Below are positions 54,693 through 63,712 of a stretch of 64,000 bases of DNA, piece after piece. The notes under the pieces are model-generated. The model was not told the origin of the DNA. It ran no database searches and saw nothing but the letters and a program-made list of their open reading frames with translations. A program made the translations under genes and the position numbers. Numbering within the stretch: position 1 is the first letter of the stretch; each line of letters opens with the position of its first letter. The DNA is taken from contig NZ_CP038492.1 of the NCBI RefSeq assembly GCF_004751985.1, forward strand, positions 930,001 through 994,000. Direction: 5' to 3'. This DNA is from Rhodophyticola sp. CCM32. Its GTDB lineage: Bacteria; Pseudomonadota; Alphaproteobacteria; Rhodobacterales; Rhodobacteraceae.

Positions 54693-55624
54693 CCCCGTCG
54701 TTACGCATCCTGCAAATCGCTACAACGCTGCATGAGCCCTGCGGCATCGGCTATTTCGCGCAGCGGATGGGGACTGCGCTCAGCAAAGCGGGTGCACAAG
54801 TGCGTACGGTCGACGGCTTCGTCGAACAGCAAGCCGATGTGATTATCGTCCACCACCACGGCGAACTCGTGCCAAGTGCCACATTGCGCGCATTTGCCTA
54901 CCAAGCCCGCGCGCCGGTCGTCCTAATGCCGCACGACGATACGTGCGGGTCGCTTTATGGCGATGTTTCTGCCGTCGTTGCGCTCACGCCCGAACTCATC
55001 GCCGGGGCCAAACGATCCTATTGGTTCCCGCATCCCTCCGAGACATTCCGGACGGGAACCGCCCGCTCCAAATTGCGCGAAAGGTATGGCTTGCCCAAGG
55101 AAAAGCTGATCCTTGGAACCAACGGATTCCTAAAGTACGAACGTAGCTTCGATATAGTTACCGCGGCAGTGCTGAAAGCTCTCCCGGAGGTCGCTGTTTC
55201 TCTCGTACTTAGCCCCTGGAGGCTGCCCTCTCCTGGTCTGTTAGAAAAGCTTGTTGTACTTTGCGAGTCGCACCCTGGTAGGCTTAATCTAGCTTACGAG
55301 AAATGGAGCGACCAGGAGCGCTTCGACCGCCTTCGCGCGTGCGATCTCCTTTGGTGCTGGGTCGATGCGCCGTCTTCTCCATACGCCAGCGGCGTCGTCT
55401 CAGATCAATACGCCTCGGGTACCCGCTTGGTCACCACCGACAAATCCCAACATCGACACGTTCTCTCATTGCCAAATGTTGTGACAGCCCCACCAAACCT
55501 CGAAGGTTTCCTCGATACTTTGATTGCCGCCGCCCGCCAGCCATGCCTCCGGCACGACCCTGAGGTCATCGCCTGGGAGCGGCAGATGCCGGGGCTGTTG
55601 GAGTTTTTGGAGTCGCTTACCTAA
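54689..55624 (+). CDS. Glycosyltransferase (GT4-like)
   Basis: 311 residues. RILQIATTLHEPCGIGYFAQ RMGTALSKAGAQV is a GT-B opening of the GT4 type (usually binding the acceptor). VVLMPHDDTCGSLYGDVSAV VALTPELI and ILGTNGFLKYERSFDIVTAA correspond to middle and donor-domain elements, and SPYASGVVSDQYASGTRLVTT to the donor-site loop. The donor is not predictable. Last gene of the cluster, coupled to surE by ATGA. About 100 bases later IS copy 2 begins. Confidence 0.7.
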   Translation: MTPSLRILQIATTLHEPCGIGYFAQRMGTALSKAGAQVRTVDGFVEQQADVIIVHHHGELVPSATLRAFAYQARAPVVLMPHDDTCGSLYGDVSAVVALTPELIAGAKRSYWFPHPSETFRTGTARSKLRERYGLPKEKLILGTNGFLKYERSFDIVTAAVLKALPEVAVSLVLSPWRLPSPGLLEKLVVLCESHPGRLNLAYEKWSDQERFDRLRACDLLWCWVDAPSSPYASGVVSDQYASGTRLVTTDKSQHRHVLSLPNVVTAPPNLEGFLDTLIAAARQPCLRHDPEVIAWERQMPGLLEFLESLT

Positions 55625-55723
55625 ATGCTGGGAACAGTAACTAATGCTACCCGTGGTATTTCAGCGTATTACGTATTCCCAGTCCAATTAGGAATATGAA
55701 GAGCGCTGATATGAGGCCCTGAC

Positions 55724-56493
55724 TTAGGCAGCGGACTCATAAAACTGGCACCATAGCCTGACGGATGCGAGTTTGATCATCGCCAAGAAGTTGGCAGATG
55801 TCTTTTCGTATCGGGTTGCGATGCGGCGGAAGGAAGCTTTGAGGCGGCCAAAGAACCGCTCGATCTTGTTGCGCTCGCGATAGATATCGACGTCGAACTC
55901 GGCGGGCAGTTTGCGGTTGGATTTGGACGGGATGACGTCGATGGCGCCCTGTTCCCAGATCATCTTGCGGATCGAATCCGCGTCATATGCCTTGTCAGCC
56001 AGAACGTATTGGCCAGGTTGCAGCCCGTCCAAAAGCTGTTCGCATGGGGGTGCATCGTGGGCTTGGCCCGGCGTCAGTTCATAGCGGATCGGCAACCCGT
56101 CCTGATTGGTAAGTGCATGTATTTTCGTGGTTAACCCACCCCGCGACCGGCCCATGCAACGACGCGGGTCGTTTTTTTGAGCGTCGCTGCAGAATGGTGA
56201 ACCCGAACCGATGTGCCATCCACCATCACGGTGTCGATATTGTGCGCATCGGCGACCGCCTCCATTACCCGATCCCAAATGCCCGCATAAGTCCATCGGT
56301 TGAAACGGTTGTAGATCGTTGTGTAGGGGCCGTATTGATCGGGCAAATCGCGCCACGGGATGCCTGTGCGCAAGACATAGAAGATGCCATTGATCACACG
56401 CCGATCATCGACACGCTTAACCCCTCGGCTGTTATTTGGGAGCACTGCTTTGATGAACTCCCACTCCAAATCGCTCAAATCTGACCGCGCCAT
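55724..56493 (-). CDS. IS5-family transposase (two frames), copy 2
   Basis: Protein sequence identical to copy 1 in both frames (start at 56493; slippery T/A run at 56168-56174). Stop codon again completed by the flanking bases, here TAA and not TAG. Presumably functional, like copy 1. Confidence 0.88.
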
Positions 56494-56572
56494 TCCACTG
56501 CTCCGCATATTGTCTTGCGGGAAATGAATCATAACAGGCTGGAAACGTGAAGCTCTTTGTAAGTACGCTGCC
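55727..56572 (-). mobile_element. IS5-family element, copy 2
   Basis: 846 bp, same ends and orientation as copy 1, flanked by TA. I found three differences, all within seven bases (55817, 55820 and 55823 versus 46524, 46527 and 46530), each synonymous. Confidence 0.9.
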
Positions 56573-56601
56573 TAGAAGTCCAAATTAGCGAGGGTCCTCT
56601 T

Positions 56602-56742
56602 TCATTTCTTTTTTGGCGGCTTGCTAGATTTGCTAGGCTTGAGAGACGGTGTATTCCCTGGTGTGGTTTTGTTGTCACGACGGCGCTGATCTGGTTTCCC
56701 TGTTGATTTTGCTATCGGCTTTGGTCCTGGTTTAAGGGCCAT
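56602..56742 (-). CDS. Very basic small protein
   Basis: 46 residues from ATG 56742 (MALKPGPKPIAKSTGKPDQR ... SKSSKPPKKK), about one third Lys/Arg with many Pro. GGAGAG lies 5 bases before the ATG. It resembles a disordered nucleic-acid-binding tail. No family recognised. It lies just right of IS copy 2. Confidence 0.4.
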   Translation of the reverse strand: MALKPGPKPIAKSTGKPDQRRRDNKTTPGNTPSLKPSKSSKPPKKK

Positions 56743-57151
56743 GAATGCTCTCCATTTTTTCGGTCTAAAATTAAGCCTGCACGTTCTTTCTGGCTGGATG
56801 ATACGGCACAGCGACACTGTGTGAGTGTCCACTCGAGTTCTGACTTAAGTCAAGGTCAAATGGATATTCATACACTACCAACAAAGGCGCGTTGCACCGT
56901 TGTCGAGGTGCTTACCACTCGGTGGCAGCATCCGGATCATCTCAGGGTCAAACCAGATCGAAAGCGATCCGCGTTGCTTCAAAGCTGCGTTATACGACGG
57001 CCAGTTCTTGGGCTTGTACGTCGACGGGACCCAACTGCTCATGATCCCCAGCTATCATGCTGGCTTCATACAGTGAACCCCTAAGCCATTTGTGCAACAA
57101 AGCCACCTGCCTCCTGAGTTCCCGCGGTCTTCAGTTGGCTCTGTTCAGGTT
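56743..57151. other. Stretch with no supported gene, possible IS end
   Basis: 409 bases. Frames here show no family features. Bases 57073-57104 end in TTTGTGCAACAAAGCC, whose reverse complement GGCTTTGTTGCACAAA resembles the terminal inverted repeat of some IS5-group elements, so a decayed IS end may mark the limit between the island and the nuo region. Confidence 0.35.
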
Positions 57152-57538
57152 CTATCTTGCTGTAATGTGAGACGTCTGGGTATTTAACGGGGCGATCGAC
57201 AGGGCCTTGCGGGTCACGCGCAGTGTTTCCAGAAATCTCTGGGACGCGGCAATGCGGTCTTCCACCTCGGCAATCTTGTCCGCAAGAAAGGCGTCGCCAT
57301 CGAAACTGTCTGAATCTTCGGCCGCCAGTTGAGATAGAATGATCGACAGATCCCCGATACTTACGCCTGCGGCCTGTGCATCACGCACGACCTCCAAAGT
57401 CAGAACCGCCTCTTCGGGATAAGACTTGTAGTTGTTCTCACCCTCACGTGTGTCAGCGCTGATAAGCCCATTGCGTTCATAAAACCGTATGGCATCGCGG
57501 CTGAATCCGCTGCGTTTTGCAAGTTCGCCGATCCGCAT
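57152..57538 (-). CDS. MerR-family transcriptional regulator
   Basis: 128 residues. The N-terminal winged HTH is MRIGELAKRSGFSRDAIRFY ERNGLI; a dimer helix follows in DKIAEVEDRIAASQRFLETL RVTRKAL. No cysteine pair for metal sensing is seen in the C-terminal part, so a metal effector is unlikely. It is divergent from the zinc-ribbon gene across a 71-base gap that holds two direct repeats, so it probably controls that gene and itself. Confidence 0.88.
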   Translation of the reverse strand: MRIGELAKRSGFSRDAIRFYERNGLISADTREGENNYKSYPEEAVLTLEVVRDAQAAGVSIGDLSIILSQLAAEDSDSFDGDAFLADKIAEVEDRIAASQRFLETLRVTRKALSIAPLNTQTSHITAR

Positions 57539-57548
57539 GTCTAAAACC

Positions 57549-57582
57549 GTTGACTGTTGTCCATTGTTTATAGTTTACTGTT
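57549..57582. promoter_or_regulatory. Direct-repeat operator, MerR / zinc-ribbon
   Basis: GTTGACTGTT (57549-57558) and GTTTACTGTT (57573-57582) match at 9 of 10 bases, 24 bases apart, in the divergent promoter region. TTGACT at 57550 could be a -35 with TTTACT at 57574 as -10 (18-base spacer), typical length for a MerR-controlled promoter. Confidence 0.4.
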
Positions 57583-57609
57583 TTGCAGCAGCGGATCAAG
57601 GAGAGATAT

Positions 57610-57864
57610 GTGGGACAGCGGTGCCAGAGTTGTGGAATGCCCCTGAACAAAGACCCCGAAGGTGGGGGGCGCGAGGCGGATGGCCGCCGCAGTGCCACAT
57701 ATTGCTCGCTATGCTATGACGCAGGCTCTTTTCGGCATCCCGATGTCTCCGTTGAGGAATTTCAGGCCCATTGTGTCGATGCACTTACGGCCAAGGGCAT
57801 GCCGCGCATCATGGCCTGGGCCTTTACGCGCACAATTCCAAAACTGGATCGCTGGAGGCCGTGA
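57610..57864 (+). CDS. Zinc-ribbon domain protein
   Basis: 84 residues from GTG 57610; AAGGAGAG precedes it and a frame extension to TTG 57583 would run over that site. MGQRCQSCGMPLNKDPEGGG ... TYCSLCYDAGSF: C5-x2-C8 and C32-x2-C35 bind zinc (zinc_ribbon_2 type). The C-terminal half (EEFQAHCVDALTAKGMPRIM AWAF) is helical and lacks known motifs. Divergent from MerR, 134 bases before nuoA. Function unknown. Confidence 0.75.
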   Translation: MGQRCQSCGMPLNKDPEGGGREADGRRSATYCSLCYDAGSFRHPDVSVEEFQAHCVDALTAKGMPRIMAWAFTRTIPKLDRWRP

Positions 57865-57998
57865 TGCCGCAAACCTGCCTCCGGGAAACGCGCCTTTGCC
57901 GCAGCTCCTTTGGTTGACCGGCCTGCGTGCCGGGGATAGACGTGACCCTAACCGGACCGATGGTCCTCAGGCGTGCGTAACGGCCCAGGAGATCACAG

Positions 57999-58888
<890 letters not shown>

Positions 58889-58918
58889 GGCGTTTGACGC
58901 CTCTGAGGAATGACTGAT

Positions 58919-59530
58919 ATGAGCGATGCCCTGCGCGAACTGGCCGAGTATATTGCCGAGAAACAGGCCGATGCCGTGGTCGGGACGTCGATTGCCTTTG
59001 GGGAATTGTCGATCGAGATCACCGCGACCGAGGCGGATGAATTCATCGAGTTTCTGAAAGCCGACCGGAATTGCGGGTTTTCCACCCTGATCGACATCAC
59101 CGCGGTGGACCATCCGACCCGGGACAAACGGTTCGATCTGGTCTGGCATTTCCTGTCCATGTATCAAAACCACCGCATCCGGGTGACGGCGCAGCTGCGC
59201 GCCGATCAGATCGTGCCGTCGATCACCGGTATCCACCCCTCGGCCGACTGGTATGAGCGTGAGGTGTTCGATATGTTCGGCATCCTGTTCTCAGGCCATC
59301 CCGATCTGCGGCGGATTCTGACCGATTACGGCTTTCGCGGCCATCCGCTGCGCAAGGATTTCCCGACCACGGGCTATACCGAGGTGCGGTATGACGAGAA
59401 GCTGAAACGCGTGGTCTATGAGCCGGTGAACCTGGTGCAGGAATACCGGCAGTTCGATTTCATGAGCCCCTGGGAAGGGGCCGAATACATCCTTCCCGGC
59501 GATGAGAAATCCGAGGAGGCAGCGAAATGA
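58919..59530 (+). CDS. nuoC: NADH-quinone oxidoreductase subunit C
   Basis: 203 residues from ATG 58919. Central [25 protein letters not shown] and the C-terminal block [41 protein letters not shown] identify the 30 kDa peripheral-arm subunit. A separate nuoC (not fused to nuoD) is the alphaproteobacterial form. ATG 58910 lies in frame but sits too close to the GAGG site. The stop overlaps nuoD (ATGA). Confidence 0.96.
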   Translation: MSDALRELAEYIAEKQADAVVGTSIAFGELSIEITATEADEFIEFLKADRNCGFSTLIDITAVDHPTRDKRFDLVWHFLSMYQNHRIRVTAQLRADQIVPSITGIHPSADWYEREVFDMFGILFSGHPDLRRILTDYGFRGHPLRKDFPTTGYTEVRYDEKLKRVVYEPVNLVQEYRQFDFMSPWEGAEYILPGDEKSEEAAK

Positions 59531-60756
59531 TGGATGGCGGCAAGGATATCGGGCGCGGCTATCAGGACGCGCGGACCGGTGAACAGCAGATCCGCAATTT
59601 CAACATCAATTTCGGGCCGCAACACCCGGCGGCCCATGGTGTGCTGCGGCTGGTGCTGGAACTGGACGGGGAGATTGTGGAGCGCTGCGATCCCCATATC
59701 GGCCTCTTGCACCGGGGCACCGAAAAGCTGATGGAAAGCCGGACCTATCTGCAGAACCTGCCCTATTTCGACCGGCTGGATTATGTGGGCACGATGAACC
59801 AGGAACATGCCTGGTGTCTGGCCATCGAGAGGCTGACCGGCACCGAGGTGCCGCGCCGGGCGCAACTGATCCGGGTCCTGTATTGCGAGATCGGGCGGAT
59901 TCTGAACCATCTGCTGAACGTGACCACCCAGGCGATGGATGTGGGCGCGCTGACCCCGCCGCTCTGGGGGTTCGAGGAACGCGAAACGCTGATGACGTTC
60001 TATGAACGCGCCAGCGGTGCCCGGCTGCATGCGGCCTATTTCCGGCCCGGTGGCGTGCATCAGGACGTGCCGCCGGATCTGGTGGAGGATATTGACAGCT
60101 GGGCGAAAAAATTCCCCAGAGTGCTGAATGATATTGATGAGCTTCTGACCGAGAACCGGATTTTCAAGCAACGCAACGCCGATATCGGCATTGTCACCGA
60201 AGAGGATATCCAGAACTGGGCCTTCTCGGGGGTGATGGTGCGCGGCTCGGGCCTGGCCTGGGATCTGCGGCGCGCGCAGCCCTATGAATGTTATGACGAG
60301 TTCGACTTCCAGATCCCCGTGGGCAGGAACGGCGATTGTTATGACCGCTATCTCTGCCGCATGGCCGAGATGCGGGAATCGATCAAAATCATCCATCAGG
60401 CCTGCGAGAAACTGCGCAATGAACCCGGCGAGGTGATGGCGCGCGGCAAGATGACCCCGCCCACACGCGGCGACATGAAAACCTCGATGGAGGCTTTGAT
60501 CCACCATTTCAAACTCTACACCGAAGGGTTCCACGTGCCCGAGGGGGAAGTCTATGCCGCCGTCGAGGCGCCCAAGGGCGAGTTTGGCGTCTATCTGGTG
60601 GCCGATGGCAGCAACAAACCCTACCGCGCCAAACTGCGCGCGCCGGGCTATCCGCATTTGCAGGCGATGGATTACCTCTGCAAGGGGCACCAGCTGGCGG
60701 ATGTGTCGGCAGTGCTGGGCTCGCTCGATATCGTGTTTGGCGAGGTGGATCGGTAA
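59527..60756 (+). CDS. nuoD: NADH-quinone oxidoreductase subunit D
   Basis: 409 residues. The 49 kDa subunit: [51 protein letters not shown] and the C-terminal [20 protein letters not shown]. It lines the quinone pocket together with NuoB. GAGGAGG is about 8 bases before ATG 59527 (ATG 59530 also possible). A 96-base gap with a dispersed repeat separates it from nuoE. Confidence 0.97.
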   Translation: MMDGGKDIGRGYQDARTGEQQIRNFNINFGPQHPAAHGVLRLVLELDGEIVERCDPHIGLLHRGTEKLMESRTYLQNLPYFDRLDYVGTMNQEHAWCLAIERLTGTEVPRRAQLIRVLYCEIGRILNHLLNVTTQAMDVGALTPPLWGFEERETLMTFYERASGARLHAAYFRPGGVHQDVPPDLVEDIDSWAKKFPRVLNDIDELLTENRIFKQRNADIGIVTEEDIQNWAFSGVMVRGSGLAWDLRRAQPYECYDEFDFQIPVGRNGDCYDRYLCRMAEMRESIKIIHQACEKLRNEPGEVMARGKMTPPTRGDMKTSMEALIHHFKLYTEGFHVPEGEVYAAVEAPKGEFGVYLVADGSNKPYRAKLRAPGYPHLQAMDYLCKGHQLADVSAVLGSLDIVFGEVDR

Positions 60757-60767
60757 TATTCCCCATG

Positions 60768-60803
60768 CTTCTCTGCTTGATAAATATCCCCGCCGGAGGC
60801 ATC
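60768..60803 (-). repeat. Dispersed CCTCCGGCGG element, copy 2
   Basis: Reverse complement shares both ends with 8201-8236 (GATGCCTCCGGCGG and AGAGAAG). Lies in the nuoD-nuoE gap. Confidence 0.6.
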
Positions 60804-60852
60804 TGCGCATGCCACGCAAGCCCCGGCTTGATGCATAAGGACCGCGCCTGAC

Positions 60853-61902
60853 ATGCTCCGTCGTCTTCACCCGGATCAGCCCGAGAGTTTTGCTTTCACG
60901 CCCGCCAATCAGGCCTGGGCCGAGGCGCAGATCACCAAATACCCCGAGGGCCGTCAGGCCAGCGCGATCATTCCGCTGCTCTGGCGCGCGCAGGAGCAGG
61001 AGGGCTGGCTGACCCGGCCCGCAATCGAACATGTCTGCGATATGCTAGGGCTGGCCCATATAAGGGGGCTTGAGGTTGCGACCTTCTACTTCATGTTCCA
61101 GCTGCAACCGGTTGGATCTGTTGCCCATATCCAGATCTGCGGCACGACCTCCTGCATGATCTGCGGCGCCGAAGACCTGATCGGCACCTGCCAGGACAAG
61201 ATCGCCAAACGGCCCCATCAACTGTCTGCTGATGGTAGGTTCTCCTGGGAAGAGGTGGAATGCCTTGGCGCCTGTACCAACGCGCCCATGGCGCAGATCG
61301 GCAAGGATTATTACGAGGATCTGACATCTGAAAAACTGGTCTGGATCCTTGACGAGATGGCCGCAGGCCGGGTGCCCACACCGGGGCCGCAGAACGGGCG
61401 CTACGCGTCGGAACCGGCCAGCGGGCTGACCTCGCTGAAAGCCCATGAGACGGGCCGGGACAGCCTGAACATCTCGGCCAGACGGGCCACGGATATCGGC
61501 GACACGATCAAACGGATCGACGGGACCGAAGTGCCGCTGATCGCCAATTGGGGCCGCCAGTCCGGGGATGTGGCCACTGCACCCGCGCCTGCGAAGCCTG
61601 CAACCAAACGGAAAGCGGCCCCAAAACCTGCGCCCAAGCCTGCTGCGCCTGCGAGTGTGGCAGAAAGCGCGCCCGAGACTCTGAAAGCGCCCCGGGGCGG
61701 TGTGGCCGATGATCTCAAGAAAATCACCGGCGTTGGCCCGAAACTGGAAGGACTGCTGAACGAAATGGGGTTCTGGCATTTCGACCAGATCGCCGCCTGG
61801 ACCCCGGAACAGATCGCCTGGGTCGATGCGCGGCTGACCTTCAAAGGCCGGATCGAACGGGATGATTGGGTCTCTCAGGCCCAAAGCCTTGCATCTGCAT
61901 AG
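60853..61902 (+). CDS. nuoE: NADH-quinone oxidoreductase subunit E with C-terminal HhH-like extension
   Basis: 349 residues. The first ~180 are canonical NuoE (24 kDa), with the [2Fe-2S] ligands C96, C101, C137 and C141 (CGTTSC, CLGAC). E. coli NuoE ends there. Here a disordered Ala/Pro/Lys linker (~240-275) leads to a ~65-residue domain: [45 protein letters not shown] ... [11 protein letters not shown]. This helix-hairpin-helix-like fold recurs in the next two genes. Rhodobacterales NuoE proteins are known to be long. Electron path from NADH (NuoF) runs through this subunit. Confidence 0.95.
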   Translation: MLRRLHPDQPESFAFTPANQAWAEAQITKYPEGRQASAIIPLLWRAQEQEGWLTRPAIEHVCDMLGLAHIRGLEVATFYFMFQLQPVGSVAHIQICGTTSCMICGAEDLIGTCQDKIAKRPHQLSADGRFSWEEVECLGACTNAPMAQIGKDYYEDLTSEKLVWILDEMAAGRVPTPGPQNGRYASEPASGLTSLKAHETGRDSLNISARRATDIGDTIKRIDGTEVPLIANWGRQSGDVATAPAPAKPATKRKAAPKPAPKPAAPASVAESAPETLKAPRGGVADDLKKITGVGPKLEGLLNEMGFWHFDQIAAWTPEQIAWVDARLTFKGRIERDDWVSQAQSLASA

Positions 61903-61974
61903 AAGACGCTTCAAACTTCCTGTATTAAACCCGTGATCGCATGATGGCGGATCATATTTGCGAGGAGTGATGGG

Positions 61975-62595
61975 ATGACTTCAAAAGACAGCGGTATGAG
62001 CTGCCCGGTCTTGAGTTTTATAATCGGTGGGGCGATCGGGCTTTCCCTGGGTGTCTTGCTGATCATTTTTGGTGACTGGAGGCTGTTGTCGGCCCTTCTT
62101 GTCGCGATTGTCATCGGTGCGGTTCTGGGCATCGGGTTCATGATGTTCCTCTGTGGCGAAACCTCAACACCAGCCGCATCCGAGGCCCCAATGCCTGCCC
62201 CGGAAACGCCGGTACCGCCTCCTCCCGCGTCGGCCCCTGAACCTGCACCGGCGCCTGCAGCCACCACACCACCGGCTGCGAGTTCTGCGCCTGATCCTGC
62301 CGAAGCTGGCACACGCCCCGCTGGTATGGATACCGCACGCGGTGGCCAGCCTGATGATCTGAAACGGATCAAGGGGGTGGGCCCGAAGCTGGAGCAGCAA
62401 CTGTTTTCGCTGGGCTTTCACCATTTCGACCAGATCGCCGCCTGGACCGCAGCAGAGGTCGCCTGGGTCGATGACAATCTGAAAGGCTTCAAGGGCCGGG
62501 TCAGCCGCGACAACTGGGTTGAACAGGCGACGCTGTTGGCCGCAGGGGGTGAGACAGAATTCTCTAAGAAAGTTGACGAAGGGGATGTATACTAG
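61975..62595 (+). CDS. Membrane protein with NuoE-type HhH C-terminal domain
   Basis: 206 residues. Two membrane helices (VLSFIIGGAIGLSLGVLLII F and LLSALLVAIVIGAVLGIGFM MFL), a long Pro/Ala/Glu linker (~70-120), then [66 protein letters not shown], almost the same as the end of NuoE. Located between nuoE and nuoF, where Rhodobacter nuo operons carry unassigned ORFs. A complex I assembly or tethering role is plausible. GAGGAG precedes the ATG. Confidence 0.8.
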   Translation: MTSKDSGMSCPVLSFIIGGAIGLSLGVLLIIFGDWRLLSALLVAIVIGAVLGIGFMMFLCGETSTPAASEAPMPAPETPVPPPPASAPEPAPAPAATTPPAASSAPDPAEAGTRPAGMDTARGGQPDDLKRIKGVGPKLEQQLFSLGFHHFDQIAAWTAAEVAWVDDNLKGFKGRVSRDNWVEQATLLAAGGETEFSKKVDEGDVY

Positions 62596-62640
62596 GCTGC
62601 TATGGGAGGGTATCTGTGACCACCGCTTTAGGAGAGCGCT

Positions 62641-63141
62641 ATGAAAATGGCAGAAAACCTGTGGCTGGGGGCGTTAACGGCCCAGCAAAACCTTCTTCAC
62701 ATCGTCAACTTTTCCGGCGCCTTTTATGGCACGGCGGCCTTGCAGGGGCTTAATCTGGGCTTAAGCGCCCCGTTGAATTTCTGGTCCGCCCTGTCGCGGG
62801 TCGATGCGCCCCGGGAAGCCAATCTGGACACAACCCCGCTGGACACAGCCCCGCCGGAAGAGGCTGCACCATCCCCCCCGATGCCTGAGCCGGTGGCCAT
62901 GTCCAGCCCGCATCTTCTGGATGCGCCCCGGGGCGGCGTTGCCGATGATCTGACATCAATTTCAGGCATTGGTGCGAAACTGGCCCTGACGCTGAATGAA
63001 TTCGGCATCTATCATTATGACCAGATCGCCACGCTGGATGAGACGGGCATCGACTGGCTGAACAATCAGCAATCGGGTTTCAAGGCGCTTGTGGCGCGGT
63101 TCGATCTGATCGGGCAGGCCAAAGATCTGACGGCAGGGTGA
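62641..63141 (+). CDS. Phasin-like protein with divergent NuoE-type HhH domain
   Basis: 166 residues. N-terminal WLGALTAQQNLLHIVNFSGA FYGTAALQGLNLGLS is amphipathic and not clearly membrane-spanning. A Pro/Glu linker (~70-95) leads to [60 protein letters not shown], a more diverged copy of the domain in the two genes before it. Ribosome site AGGAGAG. Function unknown, likely linked to complex I by position. Confidence 0.7.
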   Translation: MKMAENLWLGALTAQQNLLHIVNFSGAFYGTAALQGLNLGLSAPLNFWSALSRVDAPREANLDTTPLDTAPPEEAAPSPPMPEPVAMSSPHLLDAPRGGVADDLTSISGIGAKLALTLNEFGIYHYDQIATLDETGIDWLNNQQSGFKALVARFDLIGQAKDLTAG

Positions 63142-63241
63142 TTCACATATTGGCGGGGTCGCAAGGCCCCCCATGCCATACCCGAGCTTGCATCAACGGC
63201 CCGGGGATACGACCCCGCACCAAGCGGATCAGGAGCGTGCT

Positions 63242-63454
63242 ATGACTTTTGACTGGCATTCCGACCCGATTTTCCGTGAGACATCTGTAACCGTTCACTA
63301 CAGGAATACTCAAAATGTCCGCCGGTTTCTCATTTCGGAATGTGGGGGTGATTTTAAATTTGACCGTCCATTCATGTCTTGGATCAAGGATGGGACGGAC
63401 AAGACAATGGGTGACGTTGTGAAGGAATGGAAAAAGCGCAACGGGGTCACGTGA
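63242..63454 (+). CDS. DUF6434-like small protein
   Basis: 70 residues from ATG 63242, GGAG ~9 bases upstream. FDWHSDPIFRETSVTVHYRN TQNVRRFLISECGGDFKFDR PFMSWIKDGTDKTMGDVVKE W matches the DUF6434 pattern (YxNTQNVRRF...F-x-F-x-R-x-FM-x-W). Function unknown. It lies inside the nuo operon; an in-frame extension to 63173 is not supported. Confidence 0.7.
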   Translation: MTFDWHSDPIFRETSVTVHYRNTQNVRRFLISECGGDFKFDRPFMSWIKDGTDKTMGDVVKEWKKRNGVT

Positions 63455-63457
63455 CAC

Positions 63458-63712
63458 ATGCAAGGCCAACCTGACCCCGACCGCCGCAATCTGCGCCAGA
63501 TTCGTCTGGCGGCGATTGTCATGGCTGCAACCATGGTGATCTGGATGGGTGCGCAACTGCTTGGCCGCAATCTGGGCCTGCCCGTGCGCTATGTGTTTTT
63601 GTTCGACCTTGCGGCAATCGCGGCTCTGGTCTGGGCTATGTTTGTGACGTATCAGGTGCATAAGGCGCGGCGCGGTCAAACCTCGCAGGGCGCGACAGAC
63701 AAGGACAAATAG
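63458..63712 (+). CDS. DUF5337-like membrane protein
   Basis: 84 residues. Two membrane helices (LAAIVMAATMVIWMGAQLLG and YVFLFDLAAIAALVWAMFVT YQ) with a basic C-terminal tail. This family (DUF5337) is usual in nuo operons of Rhodobacterales, just before nuoF. Starts 3 bases after the DUF6434 gene and ends directly at the nuoF start, so translation is coupled. Confidence 0.75.
   Translation: MQGQPDPDRRNLRQIRLAAIVMAATMVIWMGAQLLGRNLGLPVRYVFLFDLAAIAALVWAMFVTYQVHKARRGQTSQGATDKDK

Larger units (their letters stand above)
46434..56572. mobile_element. Putative composite transposon (10.1 kb)
   Basis: Two 846 bp IS5-family copies in the same orientation (46434-47279 and 55727-56572) bracket the nucleoside-type gene cluster, a hypothetical gene and an older IS remnant. 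Near identity of the copies (three differences seen) points to recent duplication. All four outer and inner junctions show TA, so the flanks cannot prove that the unit moved as a whole. Confidence 0.6.

Noticed and set aside
56821..57084. 87-codon plus-strand frame
   Set aside because: No ribosome site, no domain, lies in a probable IS-decay region.
59416..61032. 538-codon minus-strand frame opposite nuoD/nuoE
   Set aside because: Shadow of GC-rich coding sequence; the plus strand encodes clear complex I subunits.
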